Shown here: positions 9,975 through 21,773 of the stretch, piece by piece | Numbering within the stretch: position 1 is the first letter of the stretch | How the letters are laid out: each line of letters begins with the position of its first letter | Source: Kingdonia uniflora | Lineage: Eukaryota > Streptophyta > Magnoliopsida > Ranunculales > Circaeasteraceae | Reading direction: 5' to 3' | NCBI GenBank assembly: GCA_014058105.1 | Contig: JACGCM010001311.1 | Span: forward strand, 186,001-250,000 | DNA: 64,000 bases | Notes under the pieces: generated by a model | Database searches by the model: none | Seen by the model: only the letters and a program-made list of their open reading frames with translations | Told to the model about the DNA's origin: nothing | Program-made: the position numbers and the translations under genes

Positions 9975-12900
9975 ATGGTGAAAACTCGGAGGATGGTTCT
10001 TGAAGAGAAGTTTGCATCTGAAATGCAGAGGTTGAAGTTAAGATACTTTGGTGACCATTCCTTGGAAATGTCGATACCTGCTCCCATCCCTTCGACGTAC
10101 CAAGGCTGGTCGGAAGAGAAAGCGGTTGAAGCGAAGGAAAATTTCTACTATAAATGAAGATTTTATGTCATCGTATTGACAGGCGAGGAACGGTGGGCTT
10201 GTCTCCGTACTCTTGTAGAAGACAGGGTTAGGGCTTCATATACAGGGATAGGTGCATCTGCGGGGCAATTATGCTGATTTCTTGTGTCACCATAGATTCT
10301 AAGGCTGGGCCCTCTTCATCTTTACCAACTCTTCGGTGATGGTGGTTATAGGAGAGGCAGTGATGGCAGTGGAGGAGGAGGATTAGATGTGAGAGTCTGT
10401 TGGTGCATTTCCATCGTGTTTTGGCACTCAGAAGACCTTCATCTTGCTTTGTGGGGGCCAACATTGAGTTTACTACTTGCATAGTTTCCATTTGAAGTTC
10501 GACTGGACTTCGACAAAACTCATGTTAGAGAAACTTTTTGTTCTGTCTAATGTCTTCTTTGCATCAGAGTGAAAAATCACATAATCAAGAAGAACTGGAA
10601 GACATGATGCCTCGGGGTGCCTGAATGACCTGTGACTTTTAACAAACAGGGAAAACTTGTTATCTGCAAAGTACCTATAGTTTGGTGCTGGAAGGATAAC
10701 ATTCTGTTATATTCCTGAGGTCGATGTGGTGAAAACTTGTTATCTGTAAATCGTATGCAATATATTCGACATGAATAAAAGTTGATTTCAATAAACTGTA
10801 TATAGACAAATTTTTAGAATCGAACTGAATTGTGCTGAGTATTAGGATGAATAACAGCTTATAAGTGATGAAGCAATGTTATAATGTTGCTCAAACTGAG
10901 ATGAGCACGTGCTAACAATGTCGTGTTGATGTAAAAATGATTTATGTTTTTAATAGAAGAGGGAAAGAAATTGTAGAAAATATGTAATCGTAAAAATTCG
11001 AGCTATTACAGATCGATAGGGATACTACTCGTGGTAGCGTAAGGTCAAGTATAATAACTAATGTGTGTACTAGTGAGGGGATAAGTTCAAATAATTTATT
11101 CTAAGATTTTGGGTTTTCTGTTACGAGATACAAGGTAAAAATTACGTATTTGGGGGGAAAGTGTGTGAGAAATGTATTAATATGGGTAGGATGAAAGACA
11201 AACGGAAGAAAGATTATGATGGTACGACTCGATCTTAGAGGATTCGTCTTGTCGTGGAAGGACGATTGGCTATAAAGATTATTGAAGTACGTGAGAGGAT
11301 CTTTGGTTCGTTTGGTTATGATGCTGAGCAATTGGGGAGGGAATGTGAGCTCGAAGGTTAGATGTAAGGAGTAGAGAGCTGAAGTATGCTCGTTATTTTT
11401 ATGAGGTATGTTTTCGTGTATTGGTGAGGGGTTCGGTAGATCGAGAGAAGTTGATTGATTTGATTGTTGAAGTTAATATCAAATTCGAATATCTGAGGAC
11501 CGACGAATAATGTGATTGGATAATATTTGTTTAGGTTACTAAGGCTGTGATGAATATTATTTAAAGTGTTTCTTATGAATAATATAATTGTTTTGAATGT
11601 AATAGAAATAATATAATCAATCGGATCCTCTATAGGGGCGAATTTGTTTTGAGACTATTTTAGCAAATATTTTAAATTATTTTGAAAATTTGTACAGTTT
11701 AGAAAATGACATCAATCACTATAAGTATGATAAACAAGCAAAGAGAAACAAAAACATGAAAATGCAAAAGCTTCAAGTTTTGTTTTGTATGCAAAAGGAA
11801 ATTGAACTCTGACATCATACAGAATAAGTCATAATGAGTGTGGGAAGGTCTGGGAAAGATATAGAAATAGGGAGAAAAAATATGTTAAAAAATGAGGGGA
11901 GTTGTAATGATGGAAATGTGGTTTTATTGAAAAGGTACAAGGTGTCTGACATGGAGAGTGGAAAGGACGCCTCGGTTCTGGAATCGAGGACGGTTCGTGC
12001 GAGGAGCAATCAATGCCAGCCGCTTGAGAGAGAAAGGATAAATAATGCTTCTTTGTCACCAATCAAACATTTTACGACTTCAAAAAATTTGGAGAACACT
12101 CAGAGAGAGAGACGAAAGATCAGGGGATTTGATAAAGAGTTATCCGAAGGTGATAAACGGTTGAAGATGGCAAAAGATTATGGATCTCGTAGGTGGCTAT
12201 ACAGCAGCGTTGTGAGGTAAAAGCTTGACACAACTGCCGATTCACATTCGGATACTGAAGGTAAGTAGAGATGTATGCAATATATGTTGACGTATATATA
12301 TGTTAAAGATATATGTTATACGTAAACGACTGATCAGAGATATATGTTGAATATATATATATGCATAGATGGAAGAATGATAAATACCTTAACCTGTATG
12401 TAGGTCGAGCGTGAAAGCCATCTGTATAGGTCGAAAACGTGTCTATAGAAATTGTTTTTAAGATGTGTAGTTCGTCTATTAATGAGGTATCGACCCCTAG
12501 TCAGACGAATGAGTCTGATAATAAAGGGGAAGTAGGATTGGAACAATTCCCAGGTTTCCCTAGTCAATTGGTATCTTATCCTCCGGGTTCTGATGTCTTT
12601 AGAGAGTATTGTAAAACCAAGACGGTTGTAGGAGGGAAGTGGGGCAATTGTGAAGAGTTTGCCGGTAGGCAGTTTAGGGGTTGTACGGTAGCGGTGGGGG
12701 AAGAGTATTCTTAACTGTTAGCTGATTTGGAAGTGGAAATACGAGAGAGGGGTATAGATGAATCGATCTTGTTAGAATATTTTGATGGGGATGTTTGGAG
12801 TAACCTCTCTGAGGGTTTTTTGCGTTACCGGTCCCAATTAGAATATGGGTTGAGCCTTCCCTCATCAATTTGGTGAAGGGGATTATGAATGCAATTGGGG

Positions 12901-14020
12901 TATGTCTTGTTCAATTGAACGGGAATATGTGGGAGGTAATAACCGTGTATGACCATCTGAATGAAAAATTGGAAAAGGAGGGAAAAATGAGGAGGATAAC
13001 CCCTGAGGACATTTTGTAATTTTATGGGGTGAAGAATTTTAAGGCCAGTGGGTGCCCATATATCTCTGCGAGCGCAACTCGGCGTCGCTTCTTCGATCTG
13101 AATTCAGCAAGTCAAACCTGGAATGACAATATCATATTGTCATAAAAGAGATGACAATATGATGAAGAACCTTTAGACCTTCGATTTAGAACTGTAAAGC
13201 AAAATAAGTATAGATATGCATAGATATAATTATTGTTACATTTCGCTGACAACTGTAGTTGATCGTAAAAATGATGTTATTGCAGGTGTGAAGTCTAAAG
13301 TGGAGAGGAAGGAATCTCTATTGGACGAAGTTCCAGAGGAGAAGACTAAACTCGAACTTGTGTTGAAGGGACTCGCCCTGAGTAGAAAGAAGAGGGTTGA
13401 TAGTAGGTCGAATAAGGTTTGAAAGGCTCAGTCTACCAGGTCGATGGCGGGTGTTGATGAAGGGAAAAGGCAAGTAAGTGATGAGGAGGCTCGATCTAAT
13501 TTTTCCAAGACTACTAGAACTGGCAGTTTGGCTCGGCCAAATCCTGTCAAGCAGACCAAAGTAGCTCTAAAATATCCAAAGAAATGGATGCTAAAGGCTC
13601 TGCCGGCCTCTAGTACCACTGGAAGTGGTGAGGTCGCGAAAGATAAGAAGAGGAGGGTCGAACCCTCGGGGGAGTTAGGAGAGAAGGTTTCGAGGGGCGA
13701 TCTGCTACGGTGGACAACCTCAAAAGGGTTGAGGAAAGGGCCAGGTTCGCGGTTCTCCACGGAGAGGAAGACACGAGCAAGATGGTAAGTTTATATTTTC
13801 TGAAAAAACTGCTTAATACGTTTCGAGCTAATCGCTGAGATTGATGTAATTTTTGGAAGTTGCTCGTCTTGTTTAGGGGATCTAGCTCGGTATTGAGGTA
13901 AAAAAGCGAGCTGAAGAAGGCGAATATCGAGCTGGAAAAATAATTAGCTCAATCCAGAACTGACGCTTTAAAGGAAATTAGGCAGCTGATGGCTTCTCAT
14001 GCCGTGGCGATTGGTCAGCT
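9975..14020 (+). pseudogene. Antisense gene of the Tat element, 5' exons
   Basis: Coding-like blocks on the strand opposite gag-pol. The first starts MVKTRRMVLEEKFASEMQRL at 9975 and is cut by a stop at 10155. Next is a basic Ser-rich block at 11834-12218. Then 12439-13160 holds GNCEEFAGRQFRGCTVAVGE and, further on, KGIMNAIG, MWEVITVYDHLNEKLEKEGK and RRITPEDIL, resembling the 'putative plant transposon protein' found in such elements. A Lys/Ser-rich exon follows at about 13286-13784 (donor GTAAGT), and a final block from about 13876 is interrupted by the hAT insertion at 14029. Several stops and frameshifts are present. 10160-11830 contains no frame I can defend. Its role in the retrotransposon is unknown. 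The gene continues at 20001-20240 and 29624-31378. Confidence 0.6.
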
Positions 14021-14028
14021 GCAGGTGG
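14021..14028. other. 8-bp target duplication GCAGGTGG, left copy
   Basis: GCAGGTGG precedes the hAT terminus TAGGGCTGTCAA. The identical octamer is at 20001-20008 after TTGACAGCCCTA. Eight-base duplications are diagnostic of hAT transposition. Confidence 0.95.
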
Positions 14029-14439
14029 TAGGGCTGTCAATCCAACCCGAACACGCTAACACGACCCGAACCCGACCTGCTATAAACGGGTTTGGGTTGA
14101 CCCTTGGTGGGTTCGGGTCATAAATGGGTTGACCCGCTAGACACGACAACGAAATAGGTCGGGTTAGGGTTTCAATTTTCGACCCACGGGTGACCCGCTA
14201 ACCCGTTTAATTTATGTAATTTAGTTTATGTTAAATGGCTTTTTGGTCTTTTCCCACATACTATAAATATGTAAAAAACTTAACCTAAACCTTAAAACAA
14301 AAACCTCTTCGTCGCTCCAGCCACCAGCCTCCACTCGAGCAGCCCTCCTCGGCTCCTCCTCTCTCAGTCTCTCTCACTCCTCCGCCGCTCCAGCCTCCAG
14401 AGTCCAGCCCTCCTCTCTCATGTGACTATATCAGTATCA

Positions 14440-14960
14440 CTAATTCACTATCAGAGATTCAGAGTATCAGTTCATGACATCAGTTCATCAAGTTCATCAG
14501 TTCATCAGTCTCACTCTCTCTCGATTTAATTCATCAGTTCATCAAGTAATCAAATTTCACTCTCTCAGTTAATTTACAGTTGATTCAGTTCATCAAGTTT
14601 AATTTTCTGGCAACAGTTGATTGATTCAGTTCATCACTTCACCCCCGATTTACAGTTGGTTCAGTTCATCAGAGATCAGTTCATCACATTACTCTTACAC
14701 TCTAGACTTCAAGTTTTAACAGACTTCAAGTTTCATCTGTTGACTCAGTTCACCACATCACTCTAGATCAGTTCATCAGTTCATCAAGCTTCAACAGACT
14801 TCAGTTCAGGTTAGTACTTTTAAGTTCATCAGTTTATCAGCTTACTTTTATCAGTTCATCAGTTTATCAGCTTACTTTTAAGTTCATCAGTATGATTACT
14901 ATTTACATTAAGTTCATCAGTTCATCAGTTTATCAGCTTACTTTTCATCAGCTTACAAAT
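14440..14960. repeat. GTTCATCA-rich simple array in the hAT 5' region
   Basis: Dozens of copies of 'CAGTTCATCA' and variants lie between the hAT left end and the GRF ORF, preceded by a CT-rich stretch (14315-14420) like a plant 5' untranslated region. 14820-14940 contains near-exact copies of 'CAGTTTATCAGCTTACTTTT'. 14970-15180 also repeats a block around 'TTACATTGGTATGTTG' three times. Confidence 0.75.
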
Positions 14961-15206
14961 CTTTTGTATGATAAATATTAGAGGGTAATGTTACAAATTT
15001 TACAATTGGTATGTTACTGTCTGTCAAATTTTACAAATCTTACTATTTACATTGGTATGTTGTTCTCTGATAAATATTAGGGCAATGTTACTTTTTATCA
15101 GCTTACTATTTACATTGGTATGTTGCTCTCTGTCAAATTTTATAAATTATGAGTCTGTTATTAGTTTGGTTAGTGATTTGGTGATCTATGCTAGTTAAAT
15201 GTTATT

Positions 15207-15575
15207 TTGGTTATTTTTAGGTTTTTTGCAAAAATGGCACAAGTTGGACCTCCTTGTACTTGTGGGGCTGGGTACATGAGGCGTTATAAGGCTAACACTA
15301 AGAATAACAATGGTCGTTATTTTTATCGTTGTCCCCAATTCAAAAACCAATGCAAGTCATTTATATGGGAGGATGTTCTAGTTGGTGGCCTTCGGGCAGG
15401 AGACCTAGGACAAGGGGGAGAACAAGTTGATGAAATAAAACAAGTTGAGATTATGAGACCTAGGATTTGGGACAACAACTATCTCACATATGCTTTTATT
15501 GGATGTAATCTTGTATGTGCTTTGTTTATTTGGGCAACACTTCTAATTGTAATTGTATTACTCTTAGCTAAGTGA
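15207..15575 (+). CDS. GRF-type zinc-finger protein with C-terminal membrane helix, carried by the hAT
   Basis: 122 codons from the upstream ATG. A second in-frame ATG (MAQVGPPC) nine codons on is the more usual start. Residues ~17-54 form a GRF zinc finger: CTCGAGYMRRYKANTKNNNG followed by RYFYRCPQ, NQCKSFIWED. That is the C-x-C, N..GR.FY.C, C..F.W pattern. The C-terminal ~30 residues (YAFIGCNLVCALFIWATLLI and on) are a hydrophobic helix ending in a lysine. GRF fingers bind single-stranded nucleic acid in some proteins. Small GRF-plus-membrane-helix proteins are frequent in plant genomes and of unknown function. The ORF is intact, same-strand, and 171 bp upstream of the transposase start, inside the inverted repeats. 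It could instead be a separate captured host gene. Confidence 0.75.
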   Translation: MVIFRFFAKMAQVGPPCTCGAGYMRRYKANTKNNNGRYFYRCPQFKNQCKSFIWEDVLVGGLRAGDLGQGGEQVDEIKQVEIMRPRIWDNNYLTYAFIGCNLVCALFIWATLLIVIVLLLAK

Positions 15576-15746
15576 TTTGTAATTGTAATTGTTTTCATTA
15601 GACTTGGAAGTAATTTGTAATGGCGTTTGCCTTAACTGCTTAACATCTACTAATAAATTAGAAGTTAATTTTTACGCGATGGGGTGTTTATTTTGTTTGT
15701 CATATTCGATAATTGTTTATAATTTTGAATCTGATTTTTTTTCTAG

Positions 15747-18700
15747 ATGGATCATCCAATTGCTGAGTTAGATAATGATAATGACATCAACATTAATCTT
15801 GATGGAGATGACATGGAGATGGAGGGAATCGATGGCCCATTGTCAGAGGCTGGAACTGGAGATGAAAGTGTTGGCACACTTGCTAGGAAACCTGGTAATC
15901 GTAAGCGAAAACTAACTTCTCATGTTTGGGCTTTTTTTGAAATCTTTGTTGGCAAGGATAATAAAGAAAGGGCTAAGTGTAAGAAATGTGGCACCATTTA
16001 TTTGTCTGCTAGTTCACATGGGACCGGAAATCTTTCTCGTCATCTCAAAACATGTGAGAAGACTATAACACGTGATTTGGGACAAATGCTTTTGTCTCAA
16101 TCCGAGTCTTCCATGTCTTTGAGGGCGGCAAAGTTTGACCCTGTTATTTTTCGTGAGATGTTGAATCTAGCAATAATTAGGCATCAACTCCCTTTCAAGT
16201 TTGTAGAGTATGAGGGGATTCACGATGCCTTTACTTATGTGGCATTTGCTAATAGGGAGTTGAAGCTAGTGTCTAGAAATACAGCTAGGGCAGATGTTAT
16301 CAAGATTTATGAAAGAGAGAAAAAGAAGGTTATGACTGGGTTGCGTGGGGTAGCGGGAAGAATTAGTCTAACATTTGATTTATGGAGTTCTATTACAATG
16401 GATGACTTTATTTCAATTACAACACATTTTGTGAATTCCGATTGGACTTTAGAGAAGAAGATTCTTAGTTTTTCTTATATGCCATCTCCTCACACCGGAT
16501 TGACCATATGTGAGAAAATTTACACTTTACTCTGTGATTGGGGCATTGAGAAGAAACTCTTTTCTATTACGTTAGATAATGCTTCGTCTAATGATGTCTT
16601 TGTTGGGATGCTTAAGAGTAAATTAAAGTTGAGTGATTCTTTGTTGTTCAGTGGAGAGTTTTTTCATACAAGGTGTTGTGCTCATGTGATTAATCTAATT
16701 GTACAAGAGGGTTTGAAGGAGATTGATGTGTCGGTTGGTAAAGTTCGGGAGAGTGTGAGGTATTTTAGGGGTTCTTAACGTAGGAAACAAAATTTTCAGG
16801 ATTGTGTTAGGCAAGCGTCATTACCCTTTAACAAGGGTTTGATGCAAGATGTGCCAACTCGTTGGAACTCCACTTACATGATGCTTGATAGTGCTCTTTT
16901 CTACCGAAAGGCTTTTACTCATTTAGAGTTGAGTGATTCTAACTACAAGTGTTGCCCTTCCGAGGATGAATGGGATAGAGTTGGGAAGATATGCGAGTTT
17001 TTGAAGTTATTTTATAATGTGACATGTCTTTTCTCCAGGACAAAGTACCCCACTTCAAATTTATATTTTCCTCAAGTTTATTCGGTTCAACATCATATTT
17101 CAAAAGCTATGAAGGGTAGGGATGAGTTTATGAAATCCATGGCATCGCAAATGAAGACTAAGTTTGGGAAATATTGGTCAAAGCATAACCTTATATTTGT
17201 TGTGGCTTGTGTATTAGATCCTAGGTACAAACTTGCTTTTGTAGAGTTTGCTTACAATGAGATCTATGGACTGGAAAATCAGGAGTTTAGAGACTTCAAG
17301 GAGAAGTTGAATCAATTTTTTGACATCTATGTGGCTTTGTATGTTTCCAAGGGAACTCCTATTTCCAAGCCAACTCCTAATTCAAGTTCTAGTTCCATGA
17401 AGTCAAATCTGGATATGGAAGTTATGCAGGTATTAATAATTTATTATACCTTTTGCTATGAGTAATTGAGTATGTATGACTGTCTGCTAGCATGCCTCTG
17501 TACTGTCTGTAGTCTATTTCATTTTGGCTTAATACTTTAGTCTATAATATCATATATGATGCTATATTTGACATTTAGACTGAGTGACTGAGTAGTATGA
17601 CTGTCTGCTAGCATCAGCATGCCTCTGTAGTCTGTACTATCTGTAGTCTATTTCATTTTGGATGTATACTTTAGTCTATAATATCATATTATCATATGTG
17701 ATTCTGTAATGACTAATGAGACTGAGTAATGATTGAATGACTGTAACTTGTTATCTGTGATTCTGTTACTCTGTAATCTATATGACTAAATTACTAATTG
17801 AGTATGTATGACTGTCTTCTAGCAATAGCATGCCTTTGTAATGACTAATGAGACTGAGTAATGACTGTATGACTGTAATCTGTTATCTATGATTCTGTTA
17901 CTCTGTAATCTGTATGACTAATTGAGTATGTATGACTGTCTGCTAGCATGCCTCTGTCTGTACTCTGTACTGTCTGTAGTCTATTTCATTTTTGTTGTAT
18001 ACTTTAGTCTATAATAATATCATATGTAATTCTGTATTAGACTGAGTAATGAGTATTACTGTCTCCTAGCATGCCTCTGTAGTATGTACTGTTTGTACTC
18101 TATAGTCTATTTTATTTTGGCTTAATACTTTAGTCTATAATATCATATGTGATTCTGTATGAGACTTAGTAATGAGTCTAATGACTGTAATCTGTGATTC
18201 TGTTACTCTGTTACTCTGTAAGCTGTATGACAGTATGACTAATTGATTGAGTATGTATGACTGTCTGCTAGCATGCCTCTGTACTGTCTGAGTGTCTGTA
18301 GTGTAGTCTATTTCATTTTGGCTTAATACTTTAATCTATAATATCATATGTGATTCTGTATTAGACTGAGTAGACTAGAGACTATGAGTAATGACTAATG
18401 AGTATGATTGACTGTATATAGCTAGCTGCTAGCATGACTTAGTAGATATTCTTATATGGCTTTAATGTCTAATGTCTAATGTTTAATGTCTAAGGCATTT
18501 GAGATGTTTGACGAGAGTGAGCATGCCCCGGTGAAGTCTCAGCTACAACAATATCTGGGGGAGCCTAAGTTTAGTTTAAGCGGGGATTTCGATATACTTT
18601 CTTTTTGGAAGTCATTCCAATTTAGATATTCTGAGCTTGCTTTGATGGCTCGTGATGTATTGGCCATCCCGATATCCACTGTAGCTTCTGAGTCTGCTTT

Positions 18701-19162
18701 TAGCATTGGTGGAAGAGTTATAGATCCATTCCGTAGTGCTTTAAAACCTGTGTGTGCCGAGGCTCTAGTTTGTACCCGTGATTGGTTATCTCAGAGAGGT
18801 GATCTCATTTTACATTGATTTTATGTATTCTTTTGTTGCATTTTAATAATCGTTGTTTATTTGAGAGTGATCTCATTACTTTATAAATAAATTTTGTAGG
18901 GGATTCAAATGCTGAGGATGTTGTGGAATCGGCTATAGAGGAGCTTGGTGAAGAGTTGTCACTTCTGGATGTTGGTAAGTATGAACTAAGTTGCCATTTT
19001 TATGACCTAGTCCTATTTAACTTTGTGTTCTAAATATTTTATTTGACATGTATATACTATATACTGTGTATAGGACAATTTTCTCATGGAGTTAACGACG
19101 TGGAAGAATCACCAGAGAGTGCAAGTAATGGCGGCAATGGACCAAGTGGAAGTGGTGTTTGA
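15747..19162 (+). pseudogene. hAT transposase with BED zinc finger, one nonsense codon
   Basis: Starts MDHPIAELDND. A BED zinc finger lies near residues 55-105 (SHVWAFFEIF, C-x2-C in CKKCGTIY, H-x4-C in RHLKTC). The RNase H-like core includes TFDLWSSITMDDFISITTHF and ITLDNASSND, then CAHVINLIVQEGL. After a TAA at 16776 (in ...RYFRGS) the same frame continues through QDVPTRWNSTYMMLDSAL. The exon ends at 17429 (CAG/GTATTA), and a ~1.07-kb intron full of tandem repeats follows. The exon from 18495 carries the C-terminal dimerisation region (ARDVLAIPISTVASESAFSI, then ALVCTRDWL). It may read to a stop at 18818, or splice at 18798 to small exons 18900-18974 and 19074-19162 with matching phase (AEDVVESAIEELGEELSLLD). 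The single stop at 16776 is the only clear lesion. Confidence 0.85.
17465..18450. repeat. Irregular tandem repeat in the hAT transposase intron
   Basis: The word 'GTCTGCTAGCATGCCTCTGT' or close variants occurs about seven times (near 17485, 17602, 17813, 17936, 18060, 18261, 18430). Most copies are followed by 'AGTCTATTTCATTTTGG' and 'TTTAGTCTATAATATCATAT'. Spacing is uneven, about 115-210 bp. The repeats nearly fill the intron between the transposase core exon and the dimerisation exon. Confidence 0.8.
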
Positions 19163-20000
19163 CTTTGCATTGACTATTTCAGTTTGACTGTTTGTGAGTT
19201 GTGACTTGTGACTTGTGACTATGAGTATGAGAGTATGAGTCTATGATACACTTGTGACTGTGAGTTGACTGTTTGTGAATTGTGACTTTGTGTGGTAATA
19301 TGGTAAATGGTAATGCACTATGCAGGTAGCAGCATGAGTGTTGAGTGCATGACTGCATGAGCAATATGCAGTTATGACTATGATACTGAATGTCTGAATC
19401 ACTGATACACTGATGCATTTTGATTTTTTTCATGTCTTTGTTGACTGTTCATTGCTGTATATATGAATGAACTAGGGTAGTTTCAGTCTTGGAGAGTATG
19501 AATGAGACTATGAGTATGTCTTTTTTTGATGCAGTTGCAGACTTGCAGTATTGTATATTTGTAATTTTGTATTATCTTTTAGTATTATCTTTTGAATTCT
19601 GATAATCTGAATTATTGAATTCTGAATCTTTGATTAAGTGATGATATTGTATGAAGTATGAAGTATGAAGTATGAACTATGAACTATGAACTATGAAGTT
19701 TGAAAAAAAAAAATATGAACTATGTTGAACAGATGAAGTATGAACTTCTGATTTATTTATTTTTGATTGGTGTATGAACTTCTGTTCTGAATTGTGATTC
19801 TCTGAATTCTGATGGGTCGGGTTGACATGTTCTCGTGTTGACCCGATAGTTTCGCGGGTCAAATGGGTTGGGTCGTGTCAACCCGATAATTTGCAGTTCG
19901 GGTCCATTTTTTTGACCTGTTTAGTAAACAGGTCGGGTTCGGGTTGGCTCTTTTTTGACCCGAACCCGTGACGACCCGACCCGACCCATTGACAGCCCTA

Positions 20001-20240
20001 GCAGGTGGAGACAAAGGCCAATCTTGATGAGATGGTTGAGGAACGTGACAGACTAGGGCATCATTTGATGCTGAAAGGCTATTATGAGGAGGAGGTGGAT
20101 GTCATTAAGGTGGACACCTATGTTGAGGAGGAAGAGGAAGCGGTGGGGATCGTGGATGGTCTGGATGGTGTTTCCTGCCAGACGGTGCTCGACAATCAAG
20201 GGGATGACGTTGAGCTCCCAGAAGGTGGTAGTGAGAAGGT
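20001..20240 (+). pseudogene. Antisense gene of the Tat element, central exon
   Basis: Continues the exon broken by the hAT (ETKANLDEMVEERDRLGHHL, then an acidic run YVEEEEEAVGIVDGLDG). It ends at the 5' splice site EK/GTAAGG near 20240. The CACTA element begins 10 bp further on, so it sits in the following intron. The exon resumes at 29624. Confidence 0.65.
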
Positions 20241-20269
20241 AAGGTAGACCACTACACCAATTTTAACAA

Positions 20270-20640
20270 AATGTCACGGAATTGGTCTGTGGTAAAACGC
20301 TATTTGCCACGGACTAAGGCTATGGTAGAGTCTGTAGCAAAATGGGTGTGGCAATTATTTTGCCACGGATTAAATCTATAGTTTTATCATATGCTTTACT
20401 ACAGAGTTTATCCGTAGCAATTATTTTGCTACGGATTAAATCTATGGTTTTATCATATACTTTACTACAAATTTTATCCGTGGCAATTATTTTGCCACGG
20501 ACTTTGACCGTGCTCGAAGTCTTTAGCAAAATGGGTGTGGCAATTTTTTTGCCACAAACTATGCATGTGATAATTGTAACATGACACCACACCATTTGTC
20601 CGTGGTAAATATACAATTTGCCACAGACGTCCGTAGTATT
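20270..20640. repeat. CACTA subterminal repeats
   Basis: Repeated words 'TTTGCCACGGACT', 'GGCAATTATTTTGCCACGGA' and 'AAATCTATGGTTTTATCATA' occur in direct copies (period about 75 bp around 20345-20495) and in inverted orientation. The right end has the matching 'ATCCGTGGCAAAC' near 29472. Clusters of this kind next to the ends are typical transposase-binding regions of CACTA elements. 20640-21390 holds nothing I recognise. Confidence 0.7.
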
Positions 20641-21395
20641 TCATTTTTTCTATTTAAAAAAAAATAAGCAGCACCTGTAACAAAATTACTCCCTGAACCT
20701 GTGGAGCACACTCAATCCTACAACAGTATGAGTATACTTCATAGCATACAAATGCAATATATAAAAGTTTATAAAAATTGATTTCATTCAAATATAAACA
20801 ATAAAGAATTCAAGATAGTGATTCTATATTAAAATTGAATAGAATCAAAATACATAAGTTTCATATTCCGCCACCGTACAATTTTGCTAACCATGAATTA
20901 CCAACGCCTCCCAAAGACTAAAACATCCTTGTAAAAATTAAGATAACTAACATGTACCTCTTCTCGCATAAAAATTGTAGGTCTTTAGAAATTCTATTAC
21001 TTCAATTAGTTGAGGAGTAAAAATGACACATGTTATCATCATATCATTGAATTCCTCCTTAGCAAACCTTGTAGCAAAACTGCAGCAAAAAGGATAAACC
21101 AAGTTATAATGACAACAAAAAATGTTCTACCAACTAATTGTGAGACAAAATCTTATTAGATCAAAAGCATCTCTACCAAAATTAGACTTACCCTTCGATC
21201 TTCGATCATATAAATGGGGGTCTTAAGCAAAATACATATCTAGTTCCGAAAAGCCAAAGCTTAAAATTTTATCACGGGTATAAATAAAAGCCAAGTACCT
21301 GAAACAGAGTGACCAGCCCCTATTTTCACTATGTAGTTATGGTAGTCTATTTTAACCCCTATTGAGGCCATGATCTGAAAACTATACCTACGAAG

Positions 21396-21773
21396 TTGTT
21401 AAATAGGAGAAAATTTCAGGGCAAGACTACGGGGGGTTGGAATTGGAGCTATTTTTTGAATATATTCTTCTTTAGGATTAGTTATTATGTTTTGAAGAAC
21501 CCCACTTCTAAATATAACAAGCTAATTCCCAATTCTAAAGATGATATTGGTGGCATAGCCTTTCAGAGCAAGGATACGCAGCTGTTGACCACTAGAAGGT
21601 ACCCAAGGACTAGCAAAACAAGTTTAAATAAGGCCGTTAGTCCTATATTTAAAGTTGGATTGATAGAAATAGGCTATCTTCTTCTTAATTGGTACCAGAG
21701 GAACCACTGTGCACTCTTAGTGAAGGATCATTGGGATGAGTTTTTATTCTGGTGGACCAACCTAAAGGTGTAG
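21396..21773 (+). CDS. Hypothetical ORF inside the CACTA element
   Basis: 125 codons, rich in aromatic and polar residues (GGWNWSYFLNIFFFRISYYV near the start, KDHWDEFLFWW near the end). I recognise no family. It is unlike the minus-strand captured genes, and there is no upstream promoter or splice evidence. It may be chance. The rest of 21774-22720 shows no gene. Confidence 0.2.
   Translation: MLNRRKFQGKTTGGWNWSYFLNIFFFRISYYVLKNPTSKYNKLIPNSKDDIGGIAFQSKDTQLLTTRRYPRTSKTSLNKAVSPIFKVGLIEIGYLLLNWYQRNHCALLVKDHWDEFLFWWTNLKV

Larger units (their letters stand above)
14029..20000 (+). mobile_element. hAT DNA transposon, nearly complete
   Basis: 5972 bp. The ends are inverted repeats TAGGGCTGTCAAT and ATTGACAGCCCTA, flanked by a perfect 8-bp duplication. 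Subterminal zones (14045-14215 and 19810-19990) are full of GACCCG/CGGGTC words in both orientations, the expected kind of clustered transposase-binding motif. The cargo on the plus strand is a GRF zinc-finger ORF (15207-15575) and a BED-hAT transposase (15747-19162). It inserted into an exon of the gypsy antisense gene: the reading frame continues from ...VAIGQLQ before the element to VETKANLDEMVEERDRL after it. Confidence 0.93.

Noticed and set aside
13428..13760. 110-codon minus-strand frame opposite 13444-13788
   Set aside because: Shadow of the Lys/Ser-rich plus-strand exon, whose borders have a good donor and which fits the neighbouring exons.
19179..19433. 84-codon His/Ser-rich minus-strand frame
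   Set aside because: Produced by the GTGACTTGTGACT simple repeat at the 3' side of the hAT.
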